This document shows, in pieces, positions 27,937-36,624 of a DNA stretch of 64,000 nt; position 1 is the stretch's first letter; each line of letters opens with the position of its first letter. The DNA is taken from contig NZ_CP113797.1 of assembly GCF_026802175.1 (NCBI RefSeq), forward strand, positions 2,457,026 to 2,521,025, read 5' to 3'. The position numbers and the translations under genes were made by a program. A model generated the notes under the pieces. That model saw nothing but the letters and a program-made list of their open reading frames with translations. It did no database searches and had not been told where the DNA came from. The DNA is from Thermocoleostomius sinensis A174 (GTDB lineage: Bacteria; Cyanobacteriota; Cyanobacteriia; Elainellales; Elainellaceae).

Positions 27937-29103
27937 CTAGCTTCCAACCGAACCCAACACGCCTTCAACTAAGTAATTCATTTCTTCTAACTTTGGATCT
28001 TGCTGTTTCAATTCTTCGTTCCCAGCAATAATCACTTTGCCCTGATTGTCTTTAATCTCTCCTTTGTAAATTGTCATGCTACCGTCCAAGAACTGTGCTT
28101 TTGCCGTTTCGGCTGCTTGCTTGGTCTCCTCACTGACAGCCGGGCCATACTCAGACAATTTACAAAACCCTTCTTTTAATCCACCGCGTAAAATGTGGGG
28201 AATGCTGCCATCCATGAGAGTTTTGCCCGCTTGTACGTCTTCAATTATTTTGGAGTAGACGTTTGTCCAATCCCACTCTGCCCCTGTGAGATAGCCCTTA
28301 GGAGCTAACGCCGCTTGATTGGCATGATAGCCCGAGCAGAAAATACTCCGCTTTTCAGCCGTTTCCATGACAACTTTAGGGCTGTCTACATGACACGTAA
28401 CAACATCAATCCCCTGATCGACCATGCTATTCGTTGCTTCGGCTTCTTTAATGGGTTCCGCCCAGTTACCTGTGAATACTACTTGAGTCGTAATTTCAGG
28501 TTTGACGCTGCGAGCACCTAGGGTGAAGCTGTTGACGTTGCGCAATACTTGGGGAATTGGTTTGGCTGCAATAAACCCTAGCTTGCCCGTTTGAGACGTG
28601 AGCGCTGCAACAATTCCGGCAATGTATTGAGCTTCATCAATGTAGCCAAAGTAGCTGCCGACGTTATTAGGTGTTACACCTTCTTGATAAAGTCCACCCG
28701 CATGAAAGAATTGCACTTCTGGATATTCTTCAGCCAGTTTGAGAATGTGCGGGTCAAAGTAACCGAATGAAGTAGGAAACAGAACGGTTGCACCGTCAAT
28801 GTCAATCATGCTGCGCATGGATTCTGCTACGGCGGTGGTTTCAGGAACATTAGCTTCTTCCACCAGCTTCACAGAAGCATGTTTTTGAACCATACCAGCT
28901 GCACCTTCTGCATGAGCTTGGTTGTAACCGTAGTCATCTTTGGGACCCACATAGATAAAACCGACGGTGAGATCTTCGCCGCCAGCAGCTTCACCTTGCG
29001 ATGTACATCCGCTCAGTTTGGTCGTGATTCCAAAGGCGGCCGTCGCTAACAGACCACGAATCACCTGACGACGGGAGAAGTGAGGGAACCGAATAGTGCT
29101 CAC
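27937..29103 (-). CDS. BMP family (Med/BmpA) ABC transporter substrate-binding lipoprotein
   Basis: A 388-aa binding protein. The N-terminus has a twin-arginine-like FSRRQVIRGLL motif and a lipobox TKLSGC (Cys about 33), so export by Tat followed by lipidation is possible. The mature part begins DLTVGFIYVGPKDDYGYNQA, the usual BMP start, and has the two-lobed periplasmic-binding layout. BMP proteins bind nucleosides, purines or related ureides. It is the first gene of a leftward operon of six genes: binding protein, two permeases, hydrolase, ATPase, hydrolase. Confidence 0.93.
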   Translation of the reverse strand: MSTIRFPHFSRRQVIRGLLATAAFGITTKLSGCTSQGEAAGGEDLTVGFIYVGPKDDYGYNQAHAEGAAGMVQKHASVKLVEEANVPETTAVAESMRSMIDIDGATVLFPTSFGYFDPHILKLAEEYPEVQFFHAGGLYQEGVTPNNVGSYFGYIDEAQYIAGIVAALTSQTGKLGFIAAKPIPQVLRNVNSFTLGARSVKPEITTQVVFTGNWAEPIKEAEATNSMVDQGIDVVTCHVDSPKVVMETAEKRSIFCSGYHANQAALAPKGYLTGAEWDWTNVYSKIIEDVQAGKTLMDGSIPHILRGGLKEGFCKLSEYGPAVSEETKQAAETAKAQFLDGSMTIYKGEIKDNQGKVIIAGNEELKQQDPKLEEMNYLVEGVLGSVGS

Positions 29104-29442
29104 AGTGGCGACTCCTTATCAAAAGGATGATGGACTACACAGAACTTAGATTGAATTGTTGAGCAAAGCTTATCAGAACCGATCGCCCCATAAGGTTCGA
29201 AAAGGTGCGAGAAAGGTGCGCTAACAGGTTCGAGAAACGTAACGTCTGGACTACACGAAATGTTACGTAGATAACAAAGTGGACGAGAGTGAGTTTGTAG
29301 GATACACAGTTAGCACCATTTCCCATCCTCCAAAAGCTGGATTTTGCAGGAGTTGCATTCGATCGGTACTTTGATTAATCTTGTTGCTCTTTAATGCTTT
29401 GGTTGCTTTTGCCTTACTCAATTCGTTGCAAGCTGTTTCAAT
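29104..29442. promoter_or_regulatory. Divergent control region between the importer operon and the NB-ARC/WD40 gene
   Basis: The 339-bp gap contains four copies of a GGTKCGM heptamer at 29194-29200, 29204-29210, 29215-29221 and 29228-29234, spaced 10-13 bp, i.e. on about the same DNA face, 90-130 bp upstream of the binding-protein start. Next to it is a dyad GTTA-N6-TAAC (29262-29275). Regulator binding is an inference; I did not find a canonical NtcA box (GTA-N8-TAC). Confidence 0.4.
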
Positions 29443-32400
29443 ATGAATGCCAATGAAGCCTTAGCGCTGCTTGAGGCAATCCTATCCAACAATCGGTTGA
29501 GCCAACTGCAAAAGACGGTTTTTTTTCACACCTGGGAAGATCAATCGTATGGAGAAATTGCGCGACGGTCTGGCTATGAGTTGGGCTATATCAAGCAAAC
29601 GGGATCACAGCTTTGGCAATTGCTATCGCAAGCGTTGAACGAAAAAGTCACCAAGCATAACGTTCAGCAAGTGGTGCAGCGCAAAATGACGGCAACGCAT
29701 CCGTCCGCGTCCCGTTCTGTGTCTGGGTATGCTCAAACTGCACAAACCCCTGAAACTATCGCTTATAGGACTGCTTCAGGCAAGCAAACACTCGGCGATC
29801 GATTCGTTGGCGATCAGCCTTCAGATGCCTTTGTCCAACAGCAAACAACTCATCTGCCTCCGATCATGCCCAAGTGTGATTGGGGTGATGCTGTGGATGT
29901 CTCCACCTTTTATGGACGCGCCGACGAACTAGCCACTTTGGAACGATGGATCTTGAACGATCGCTGTCGCTTGGTAGGCATCTTCGGCATGGGCGGCATT
30001 GGCAAAACGTCGCTGTCGGTGAAGTTGGCCAGACGGTTGGCTGGCGATCGGGAGTGGGAAGCGGGGAGTGGGGAGTGGGGGACAATCGACCGGTTTGAAT
30101 TTGTGATCTGGCGATCGTTGCGCAATGCTCCCCCGTTGATGGATCTGCTGGCTGATCTGATTCAATGTATTGCCAATCAACAGCATTCATTACTGCCAGA
30201 AACGTTAGATGGACGGCTGCGCTGCTTGTTGAACTATTTGAGGCAACACCGGTGTTTGATCGTTTTGGACAATGGCGAGACGGTCATGGGGCAACCTCAA
30301 CCTAGCGATCGCTCCACCGATCGCTATCTCTCTGGCTATGAGGGTTATGCTCAACTGTGGCAGTGGATTGGTGATCTGGAGCATCAAAGTACGCTAGTGT
30401 TGACCAGTCGCGAGAAGCCGAAGGAGATAGCTGCCAGAGAAGGCAAATTCCTGCCCCTTCGATCGCTGCGATTAACCGGATTGCCAATTGAAGCAGGACA
30501 GGCGTTACTGGGCATCAAAGGCGATTTTACGGGTTCAAAGCAAGACTGGCAGATGCTGGTGAATCACTATGCTGGCAATCCCTTAGCGCTGAAAATGGTA
30601 GCTCCGGTCATTCAGGATGTGTTTGATGGGCAAATCTCTAGCTTCCTGGAGTGTTTGCAAGAAGGCACGCTGGTGTTTAGCGACATTCAAGATCTGTTAG
30701 GACAACAAATTAACCGCCTGTCGCCCCTCGAACAACAGGTTCTGTACTGGCTTGCCATCAATCGTCAACCTATTACTTTGTCGCAGTTGCGATCAAACTT
30801 TACTCCGCCGATGCCCTTGGGACAATTACTAGATGCCTTGACTGCCCTAGAACGCCATTACTTGATCGATCGCGCGACCTCAACCTTGCCAGACAAAACT
30901 CAGACACGCTTTACTTTGCAGCCCGTCGTGATGGAATACATGACTGAACAGTTGATCGAGCGGGTGTGTGCAGAAATTTGGCGATGGGGAGAAGAGAGAA
31001 GAGGGAACGGGAAACAGGAAACGGGGAGCTATTCTGCGTCCTCTGGTTTCTGGACTTCTCTATCTCCTCTCTTCTACTCTCATACGCTGCTGCAAGCTCA
31101 AGCCAAAGATTATATTCGCGAAACGCAAACTCGATTAATTGTGAAACCGATCGCCGATCGGCTGTTGCATTGCTGTTCGCTCGCCGAGCTAGTTCAGCAT
31201 TTTCAGCACATTCTGACTAAGGTACGCCAACACCCCCCCCAGCAAAGGGGTTATGCGGCGGGCAATATCATTAACCTACTCTGTCAATTCGGTGTAGATT
31301 TAACAGGCTGGGATTTTTCAGACCTAACCGTTTGGAATGCCTATTTGCGGGGTGTGGCGCTGCACCGAGTCAACTTTACTGGAGCCGATTTGGCTAGGTC
31401 TGTGTTTACAGAAACCTTTAGCCAAATTTTGACGGTGGCCTTTAGTCCGGATGGTAAGTGGCTGGCTACTGGGGATGTAAATCATGAAATTCGCTTGTGG
31501 CAAGTATCTGACGGAAAGCAACTATTGAGTTGCAGGGTGGATGAGGGCTGGGTGTGGTCGGTGGCGTTTAGCCCAGATGGACGCTTTTTGGCTAGCACCG
31601 CCAACCGCACGGTGAAACTGTGGGATGTGCAAACAGGAGTCTGTGTACAAACCTTTGGGGGCTACACGGATCGCGTTTTTTCAGTCGCATTTAGTCCCGA
31701 TGGACGGCTGCTGGCAACGGGCAGTGAAGATCATCTGGTGCGTGTGTGGGAGGTGCGATCGGGGACATTGCTTCATGTTTTAGACGGACACACCAACGAA
31801 GTACGATCGGTGGCCTTCGCGCCGATTGAGGTACGGTTGCCCAATCAACCTACTAAATCACTGGTCTTGGCTAGCGGCAGTTTCGATGGAACCGTGCGGC
31901 TTTGGGATACGCGGACGGGCCAGTGTGTTCAGTGTTGGCATGGCCATCAAGGGTGGGTGTGGTCGGTGGCGTTCAGCCCGGATGGAGAATGGTTGGCCAG
32001 CAGTGGCAGCGATCGACTGGTGCACCTTTGGCAGGTTGATACGGGCACTCAAGTTCGATCGTTCGTTGGACATACCCAACAGGTTCGGGCCTTGGCTTTT
32101 AGTGGAGACGGCAGAACTTTGGCTAGTGGCAGTGACGATCGCAGTGTTCGGTTGTGGGATTATCGCAGTGGCGACTGTTTCGCTACGTTAGTGGGACATC
32201 GTAGTTGGATCGCGGCGATCGCCTTTAGCCCAGATAATCCCCTGTTGGCCAGTGGCAGTGAAGATCAGTCGGTGCGGCTTTGGCACAGTCGCACTCGCCT
32301 CTGCTTGAAAACCTTGCAAGGATACAGCAACGGGGTATGGTCGGTGGCGTTTAGTCCAACCGGGCAGATGCTGGCCAGCGGCAGTCAAGATCGAGTGATT

Positions 32401-33327
32401 CGGTTATGGGACTGGCAACAGCAACGGCGATTAGGCAATCTCACAGGTCACAGCAGTTGGGTGTGGTCGGTCGCCTTTAGCCCAGATGGAACCGTCTTGG
32501 CCAGTGGCAGTGAAGATCGAACCGTGAAACTGTGGGATGTGCGCTCCCAAACGTTGCTGCAAACCTTGGAAGGACATCAGGATGCGGTTTTAAGTGTGGT
32601 GTTTGATTGTACGGGTGATTTGCTTAGCGGTAGTCTAGATGGCACCATTAAACGCTGGAATCGACAAACGGGATGTCAGCAAACGTTAGTGGGGCACGGC
32701 GGTGGTGTTTGGTGTTTGGCGCTGAGTGCGGATGGGTCGCTGCTGGCTAGCGGCAGTCAAGATCAAACAATTAAGCTGTGGGAAGTCGATCACCACCGTT
32801 GCCGACAAACACTGGTGGGGCATGAAAGCTGGGTGCGCAGTGTTGCCATTGCCCCCGATCGCCAAACCATCCTCAGCGGCAGTGCCGATGGCATGATTAA
32901 AGTTTGGTCGCTGCACGGCGCTTGCATCCACACGTTAGTGGCCCATCGAGGCCCCGTTTTATCGATCGGGTTTCATCCGAATGGACATACCTTTGCCAGT
33001 TGCGGCACCGATGGCGTGATTAAACTCTGGGATGCCGCTACTTATCAATGTTTGCAAACCCTAGAAGCACACGATCGGTGGGTACGATTTCTTTGCTATA
33101 GCCCCGATGGACAAACCCTAGCCAGTTGTAGTCAAGACGAAACCATTAAGCTCTGGAATCACGCTACCAATATCCCATCCTGCCCTTCTAACCCTCAACC
33201 CCTAATTACCCTACGCATTCCCCGTCCCTACGAAGGCATGGCAATCGGGCGAGTCCAGAATCTAACTGCTGCCCAACTTGCGACCCTTTGTGCCTTGGGA
33301 GCCAGTGCGGCGATCGAGCCAAGCTAA
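29443..33327 (+). CDS. vMAP-N / NB-ARC / WD40 STAND protein
   Basis: A 1294-aa signal-transducing ATPase. Residues 1-80 match the vMAP N-terminal helical domain of cyanobacteria (EIARRSGYELGYIKQTGSQLW). An NB-ARC NTPase follows: Walker A GMGGIGKTS at about 187, Walker B CLIVLDNGE, sensor VLTSREKP. A short pentapeptide-like link (LTGWDFSDLTVWNAYLRG) leads to 14 WD40 repeats (about 660-1245), enough for two seven-bladed propellers. The C-terminus carries the typical PYEGMAIGRVQNLTAAQL ending. There is no catalytic effector domain. STAND proteins of this type may be signalling scaffolds or intruder sensors. Two low-complexity G/A-rich insertions (about 30055-30094 and 30985-31030) stay in frame. 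Confidence 0.9.
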   Translation: MNANEALALLEAILSNNRLSQLQKTVFFHTWEDQSYGEIARRSGYELGYIKQTGSQLWQLLSQALNEKVTKHNVQQVVQRKMTATHPSASRSVSGYAQTAQTPETIAYRTASGKQTLGDRFVGDQPSDAFVQQQTTHLPPIMPKCDWGDAVDVSTFYGRADELATLERWILNDRCRLVGIFGMGGIGKTSLSVKLARRLAGDREWEAGSGEWGTIDRFEFVIWRSLRNAPPLMDLLADLIQCIANQQHSLLPETLDGRLRCLLNYLRQHRCLIVLDNGETVMGQPQPSDRSTDRYLSGYEGYAQLWQWIGDLEHQSTLVLTSREKPKEIAAREGKFLPLRSLRLTGLPIEAGQALLGIKGDFTGSKQDWQMLVNHYAGNPLALKMVAPVIQDVFDGQISSFLECLQEGTLVFSDIQDLLGQQINRLSPLEQQVLYWLAINRQPITLSQLRSNFTPPMPLGQLLDALTALERHYLIDRATSTLPDKTQTRFTLQPVVMEYMTEQLIERVCAEIWRWGEERRGNGKQETGSYSASSGFWTSLSPLFYSHTLLQAQAKDYIRETQTRLIVKPIADRLLHCCSLAELVQHFQHILTKVRQHPPQQRGYAAGNIINLLCQFGVDLTGWDFSDLTVWNAYLRGVALHRVNFTGADLARSVFTETFSQILTVAFSPDGKWLATGDVNHEIRLWQVSDGKQLLSCRVDEGWVWSVAFSPDGRFLASTANRTVKLWDVQTGVCVQTFGGYTDRVFSVAFSPDGRLLATGSEDHLVRVWEVRSGTLLHVLDGHTNEVRSVAFAPIEVRLPNQPTKSLVLASGSFDGTVRLWDTRTGQCVQCWHGHQGWVWSVAFSPDGEWLASSGSDRLVHLWQVDTGTQVRSFVGHTQQVRALAFSGDGRTLASGSDDRSVRLWDYRSGDCFATLVGHRSWIAAIAFSPDNPLLASGSEDQSVRLWHSRTRLCLKTLQGYSNGVWSVAFSPTGQMLASGSQDRVIRLWDWQQQRRLGNLTGHSSWVWSVAFSPDGTVLASGSEDRTVKLWDVRSQTLLQTLEGHQDAVLSVVFDCTGDLLSGSLDGTIKRWNRQTGCQQTLVGHGGGVWCLALSADGSLLASGSQDQTIKLWEVDHHRCRQTLVGHESWVRSVAIAPDRQTILSGSADGMIKVWSLHGACIHTLVAHRGPVLSIGFHPNGHTFASCGTDGVIKLWDAATYQCLQTLEAHDRWVRFLCYSPDGQTLASCSQDETIKLWNHATNIPSCPSNPQPLITLRIPRPYEGMAIGRVQNLTAAQLATLCALGASAAIEPS

Positions 33328-33466
33328 AGTTACACATCATGCTAACGTTAACGGAGATCGTTCCCAATCACCCGCTGCAAATATCCTCGAACGCTCACAG
33401 ACAATTTCTCATCGGTCGGGTGCATTGGGGTTGTTATGCCGCCGTGCTAATCCCCACTGATCTCTA

Positions 33467-33787
33467 CTAGTTTTCACCAGAACGCAGTAACTTTAATGTT
33501 TCTGGTAGAACTGCACTCAATATCTCCCTTAGCCTCGCATTTGAGGTATTGCCGCAAGTCAACCAGATAATTTGCGGTGGTGATCCCAAGCGCTCAACTA
33601 AATCTACAAAATCACTATCTTTCGTCATAAAAATTATTCCTTGAGCCTTTGCAGCCTCAAAGATTTCAGGGTCTTCTGCATCTCGTAGACTAAGATCCCG
33701 TAACGCCAACGCTGTAATCCCAAAGGTATCTGTGATCCAGGTTGCTATCGCCGGAGACAGATGTGCATCGATCCAAATGGTTGTCAT
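33467..33787 (-). CDS. DUF5615 PIN-like toxin candidate
   Basis: A 106-aa protein of the DUF5615 PIN-like family: IWIDAHLSP at the N-terminus, DAEDPEIFEAAKAQG, and FMTKDSDFVDLV, giving the acidic residues of a PIN nuclease site. The start ATG overlaps the stop of the DUF433 gene by 4 nt (ATGA), the usual arrangement for this pair. The probable activity is RNA cleavage held in check by the DUF433 partner; this is inferred from family context. Confidence 0.85.
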   Translation of the reverse strand: MTTIWIDAHLSPAIATWITDTFGITALALRDLSLRDAEDPEIFEAAKAQGIIFMTKDSDFVDLVERLGSPPQIIWLTCGNTSNARLREILSAVLPETLKLLRSGEN

Positions 33788-34008
33788 GCCACCAATATAG
33801 GATGGTTCAATTTACGTGCTGCGTATGTTAAGGAAGCTCGTATATCATCCATTTCTAAATCTGGCAAGTCTTCTAAAATCTCTTCAGCACTTAGACCTGC
33901 TGCGAACAAATCTAAAACATCAGACACTCGAATTCTCATCCCACGAATACAAGGACGACCACCACATTGCCTGGGATTTACTGTAATTCGTTCAAGTAGC
34001 TTTGACAT
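33784..34008 (-). CDS. DUF433 antitoxin-like protein
   Basis: A 74-aa DUF433 protein with the hallmark NPRQCGGRPCIRGMRIRV and a predicted HTH (VLDLFAAGLSAEEILEDLP). ATG 34008 is chosen over a GTG at 34035 because GGAGG(T) at 34017-34022 stands 8 nt upstream. It precedes and overlaps the DUF5615 gene. The likely role is antitoxin and autorepressor. Confidence 0.85.
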   Translation of the reverse strand: MSKLLERITVNPRQCGGRPCIRGMRIRVSDVLDLFAAGLSAEEILEDLPDLEMDDIRASLTYAARKLNHPILVA

Positions 34009-34035
34009 TTGAAGAAACCTCCATAAAATCAGCAC

Positions 34036-34314
34036 CTATCGAAAAGCCCGTTCATTCATTTCCTCAAAAAATAACTCTTCGCTTTGAGTTGCCATTCGCA
34101 ATGCTATGCGGTCTTGCAGAATTTTTGAATTAAAGTTTCTGCGAACCTCCTCGTCAATACGATTAGGCAAGGCTCCTGCATCAGCCTCAGACCGTGTAAA
34201 ATCTTGTGTCAAGCCTGTTGCGGCTGACAATTGAAATGTTGCGGTTTGGCTCAAGGATTTAACCAATCCATGCCATTTCACCCTGATCAATCCGGACGTA
34301 ATCAAACAGTGCAA
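34036..34314 (-). CDS. Doubtful ORF (92 aa), possibly the tail of a decayed gene
   Basis: I do not recognise this frame. Its C-terminal half (EEVRRNFNSKILQDRIALR, then ATQSEELFFEEMNERAFR) has protein-like composition, but the N-terminal half overlaps another frame that looks like a degraded ATPase N-terminus (34259-34387). It ends 27 bp before the DUF433 start, overlapping its ribosome site region. It may be the surviving 3' end of a gene whose middle was lost. Confidence 0.3.
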   Translation of the reverse strand: MHCLITSGLIRVKWHGLVKSLSQTATFQLSAATGLTQDFTRSEADAGALPNRIDEEVRRNFNSKILQDRIALRMATQSEELFFEEMNERAFR

Positions 34315-34387
34315 ACCCTTCCTCTATGCTTGCCATTGCTTGAACGTGGGACAAGTCCCCACCAGTTCCATCATGTAGGATGATCAT
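34259..34387 (-). pseudogene. Possible remnant of a HerA/DUF87-like ATPase N-terminus
   Basis: A 42-codon frame starts MIILHDGTGGDLSHVQAMAS and ends DQGEMAWIG before TAA (34261-34259). In the same frame beyond the stop it continues ILEPNRNISIVSRNRLDT, similar to the N-terminal beta-barrel region of HerA-type ATPases (..W-I-G-Q-I-x-x-P-N-x-N..). If so, the TAA replaces a CAA (Gln). This is recognition from memory on a short stretch, so confidence is low. Confidence 0.3.
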
Positions 34388-34736
34388 TCAGCGTGCCTCT
34401 TGCGTAGTCAGCGGTCTTATATCCAGTCTGTCCACAACTCACTAGGATTGTCAGCACTTGCCTGTCCAATCGCCCATCTAGATACAAAATATTTCCTTAT
34501 AAGCACTGGCTATTGGGCTTCTTGGAATGCTGACCATCTTGCTTGCAGCATCAAAGGACATTGAGCCTTAGCGACTGACAGATAGGCGGGAAGCTACCGC
34601 CTTACCGATAACTGAAGGCGGCATAACAATCAATTGGAGTATCAAGACACCCTCTTGCTGACCCAGCTTCAGTAGACTGTCCTAAGTTGGAAGCGATCGT
34701 CAGTTTGAATCTTTTTTGAATATCCTTACAATATCC
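34388..34736. other. Gap with no supported gene
   Basis: About 350 bp between the decayed ORF region and xdhC-like gene. I see only a small hairpin GGCGGGAAGCTACCGCC at about 34587-34603. The promoter of the XdhC gene should lie at the right end. Confidence 0.45.
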
Positions 34737-35891
34737 ATGTCTAGGACTTTCTATCGACAACTGCATCAACTGCTGCAACAACAAGCCGTGGTGGTGGCAA
34801 CCGTGGTACGCACCCGCGGATCGACCCCCAGAGAAGTGGGAGCAAAGATGCTAATTCCAGAAACAGGGAACCCGATTGATACCATTGGCGGTGGCGCAGG
34901 AGAAGCAAAAGTCTGTCAACAAGCGCGATCGGTGCTGCAAACTGGAAAAAACCAATTCGTGGAGATTGATTTGTCGGGTGCATCTCAGCGTCCTGTCGAG
35001 GGCGTGTGTGGCGGTTGGATGCAGGTTTGGTTGGAACGGTGGTCGGGTGAGGCTGCCATCGATCTCGCTCAGCAAATTGTGCAGCAGTTGCAGGTGGGGC
35101 AACCGGGGATATTGGTGACGCCATTGACGGCAGAGCGATCGTCCTATTTGGTTTCGTCGCTGCCAGAGGTGACAACACCTGTGATCCGATCAGCCCCTTC
35201 CAGCCCCTGCAAGCCTCTGGATACCTCTGCTAAGGGCGCGGATGCATCTCACCTGGCGCTGTTGGCACCGTTGCCCCTGCCTCCTGTTCTCTTAATTGGA
35301 GGAGCAGGTCACGTAGCAGTACCACTTGCCCAAATAGCTCACCTCTTGGGATTTCAAGTAATCGTGCAGGACGATCGCCCGGATTTTGCCTGTGCCGATC
35401 GCTTTCCTGGCGGAACTGTGCTCTGGGCGCAACCCATCGAGTCGATTGTTGAACTTCCGCCTCCTGCCCGTTTGTATATTGCCTTGGTGACACGGGGATA
35501 CCAATACGATTTAGCCGCCCTACAGCACCTACGCCAATTACTCGACCCATCCTTTCCTCGTTACATCGGCATGATTGGCAGCAAAAGACGAGTGCAGTGT
35601 GTGTGGCAAGCGCTTCAGCGATCCACTGGTTCATCCAGTTGGTTCAACCAACTTCGTGCTCCGATCGGTCTGGATATTGGAGCATTGACCCCGGAAGAAA
35701 TTGCCGTCAGCATTTGCGCCGAACTCATTCAGGTGCGACGTGGCGGAACAGGTCAGCCGTTGTCACTGGGGTTCAACCCCACCGAATGGTCGATTGTTCA
35801 CCCCCCGCGATCGATTCCCCAATCCATTCAAGTATCATGCTTCTATGAAGACTCCACATGGCAGCACCACCAACAGCAGCAACAGTCCTAG
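34737..35891 (+). CDS. XdhC/CoxI family molybdoenzyme maturation protein
   Basis: A 384-aa XdhC-like protein. The N-terminal XdhC_CoxI domain has VVVATVVRTRGSTPREVGAK, GGGAGEAKV and the C-terminal Rossmann domain shows LIGGAGHVAVPLAQIAHLLG, VQDDRPDFA and the conserved YIGMIGSKRRV with AVSICAELI. Members help insert sulfurated molybdenum cofactor into xanthine-dehydrogenase-type hydroxylases. ATG 34737 fits homologue starts better than the TTG 21 nt upstream. It overlaps or abuts a MocA-like gene, its usual partner. No xdh structural gene lies in the window. Confidence 0.9.
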   Translation: MSRTFYRQLHQLLQQQAVVVATVVRTRGSTPREVGAKMLIPETGNPIDTIGGGAGEAKVCQQARSVLQTGKNQFVEIDLSGASQRPVEGVCGGWMQVWLERWSGEAAIDLAQQIVQQLQVGQPGILVTPLTAERSSYLVSSLPEVTTPVIRSAPSSPCKPLDTSAKGADASHLALLAPLPLPPVLLIGGAGHVAVPLAQIAHLLGFQVIVQDDRPDFACADRFPGGTVLWAQPIESIVELPPPARLYIALVTRGYQYDLAALQHLRQLLDPSFPRYIGMIGSKRRVQCVWQALQRSTGSSSWFNQLRAPIGLDIGALTPEEIAVSICAELIQVRRGGTGQPLSLGFNPTEWSIVHPPRSIPQSIQVSCFYEDSTWQHHQQQQQS

Positions 35892-35901
35892 CGCAGGCAA
35901 G

Positions 35902-36624
35902 ATGAGTTCAACTCCAACCTGCAACTCCCGACTTCCAACTTCTGCTTCTGATGGCACCTCTAGGTGTGATGCGGTGGCTGACTCTACATCTGACAGCAAT
36001 GGCAGTGAATATGCGATCGTCTTGGCGGCCGGAGCATCCACTCGTATGGGAACGTGCAAAGCGTCTCTACCCTGGCATGATAGTCAAACCCTATTGACCT
36101 ATCAACTGTCTCAGTTGCTTCTGGCAACTATTACCCCTGTGGTCGTTGTGGGAACACACAATGCTTACCTACAGGAAACTTGTCCGGCATATGTGCAAGT
36201 CGTTGTCAACCCGGATACCACTCGCGGCAAAATTAGTTCGATCTTAACGGGTCTGGCAGTCCTGCCAACTCAGCTACAAACCTTAATTATTTCAGCCGTT
36301 GATCAACCCCGATCGACCACTATTTATACCCAGTTGCTTCAAGCCCATCGACAATCAACAGCTCCCATCACCTTGCCGGTCTACGGCGATCGCCGAGGAC
36401 ACCCGCTGCTACTTTCTGGTGAGTTGCGATCGGAATTACTCGCTCTGTCAGAGCAAACCTTGGGACTACGACAGCTTGTGCAACAATATTCGGCTCAGCT
36501 TCAGTTGGTTGAGTTTCAAACGCCGGAGGTACTGCTGGACTTGAATACTCCTGAAGAGTATCACCACTCAATCGTCAAACAGGCTGTGGTCTACTCCAAA
36601 GCAAACACATCAGCCACAACATGA
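35902..36624 (+). CDS. MocA/MobA-like nucleotidyltransferase (molybdenum cofactor cytidylyltransferase type)
   Basis: A 240-aa NTP-transferase. The conserved domain starts YAIVLAAGASTRMGTCKASL (about residue 35), continues with ISSILTGL and SAVDQPRST, and ends DLNTPEEYHH, matching the MocA group that cytidylates molybdopterin cofactor for hydroxylases such as xanthine dehydrogenase. The frame is open upstream; ATG 35902 lies 11 bp after the xdhC-like stop, while ATG 35845 would overlap it by 47 bp. The Ser/Thr-rich segment before the domain is unusual. It converges on the DUF3616 gene with a 34-bp 3' overlap. Confidence 0.85.
   Translation: MSSTPTCNSRLPTSASDGTSRCDAVADSTSDSNGSEYAIVLAAGASTRMGTCKASLPWHDSQTLLTYQLSQLLLATITPVVVVGTHNAYLQETCPAYVQVVVNPDTTRGKISSILTGLAVLPTQLQTLIISAVDQPRSTTIYTQLLQAHRQSTAPITLPVYGDRRGHPLLLSGELRSELLALSEQTLGLRQLVQQYSAQLQLVEFQTPEVLLDLNTPEEYHHSIVKQAVVYSKANTSATT

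Noticed and set aside
29239-29254. NtcA box upstream of the importer operon
   Set aside because: The pattern is GTA-N10-TAC, not GTA-N8-TAC, and no -10 box is correctly placed.
31430-33170. Tandem DNA repeat array
   Set aside because: The periodicity of about 120-130 bp is explained by the WD40 repeats of the encoded protein.
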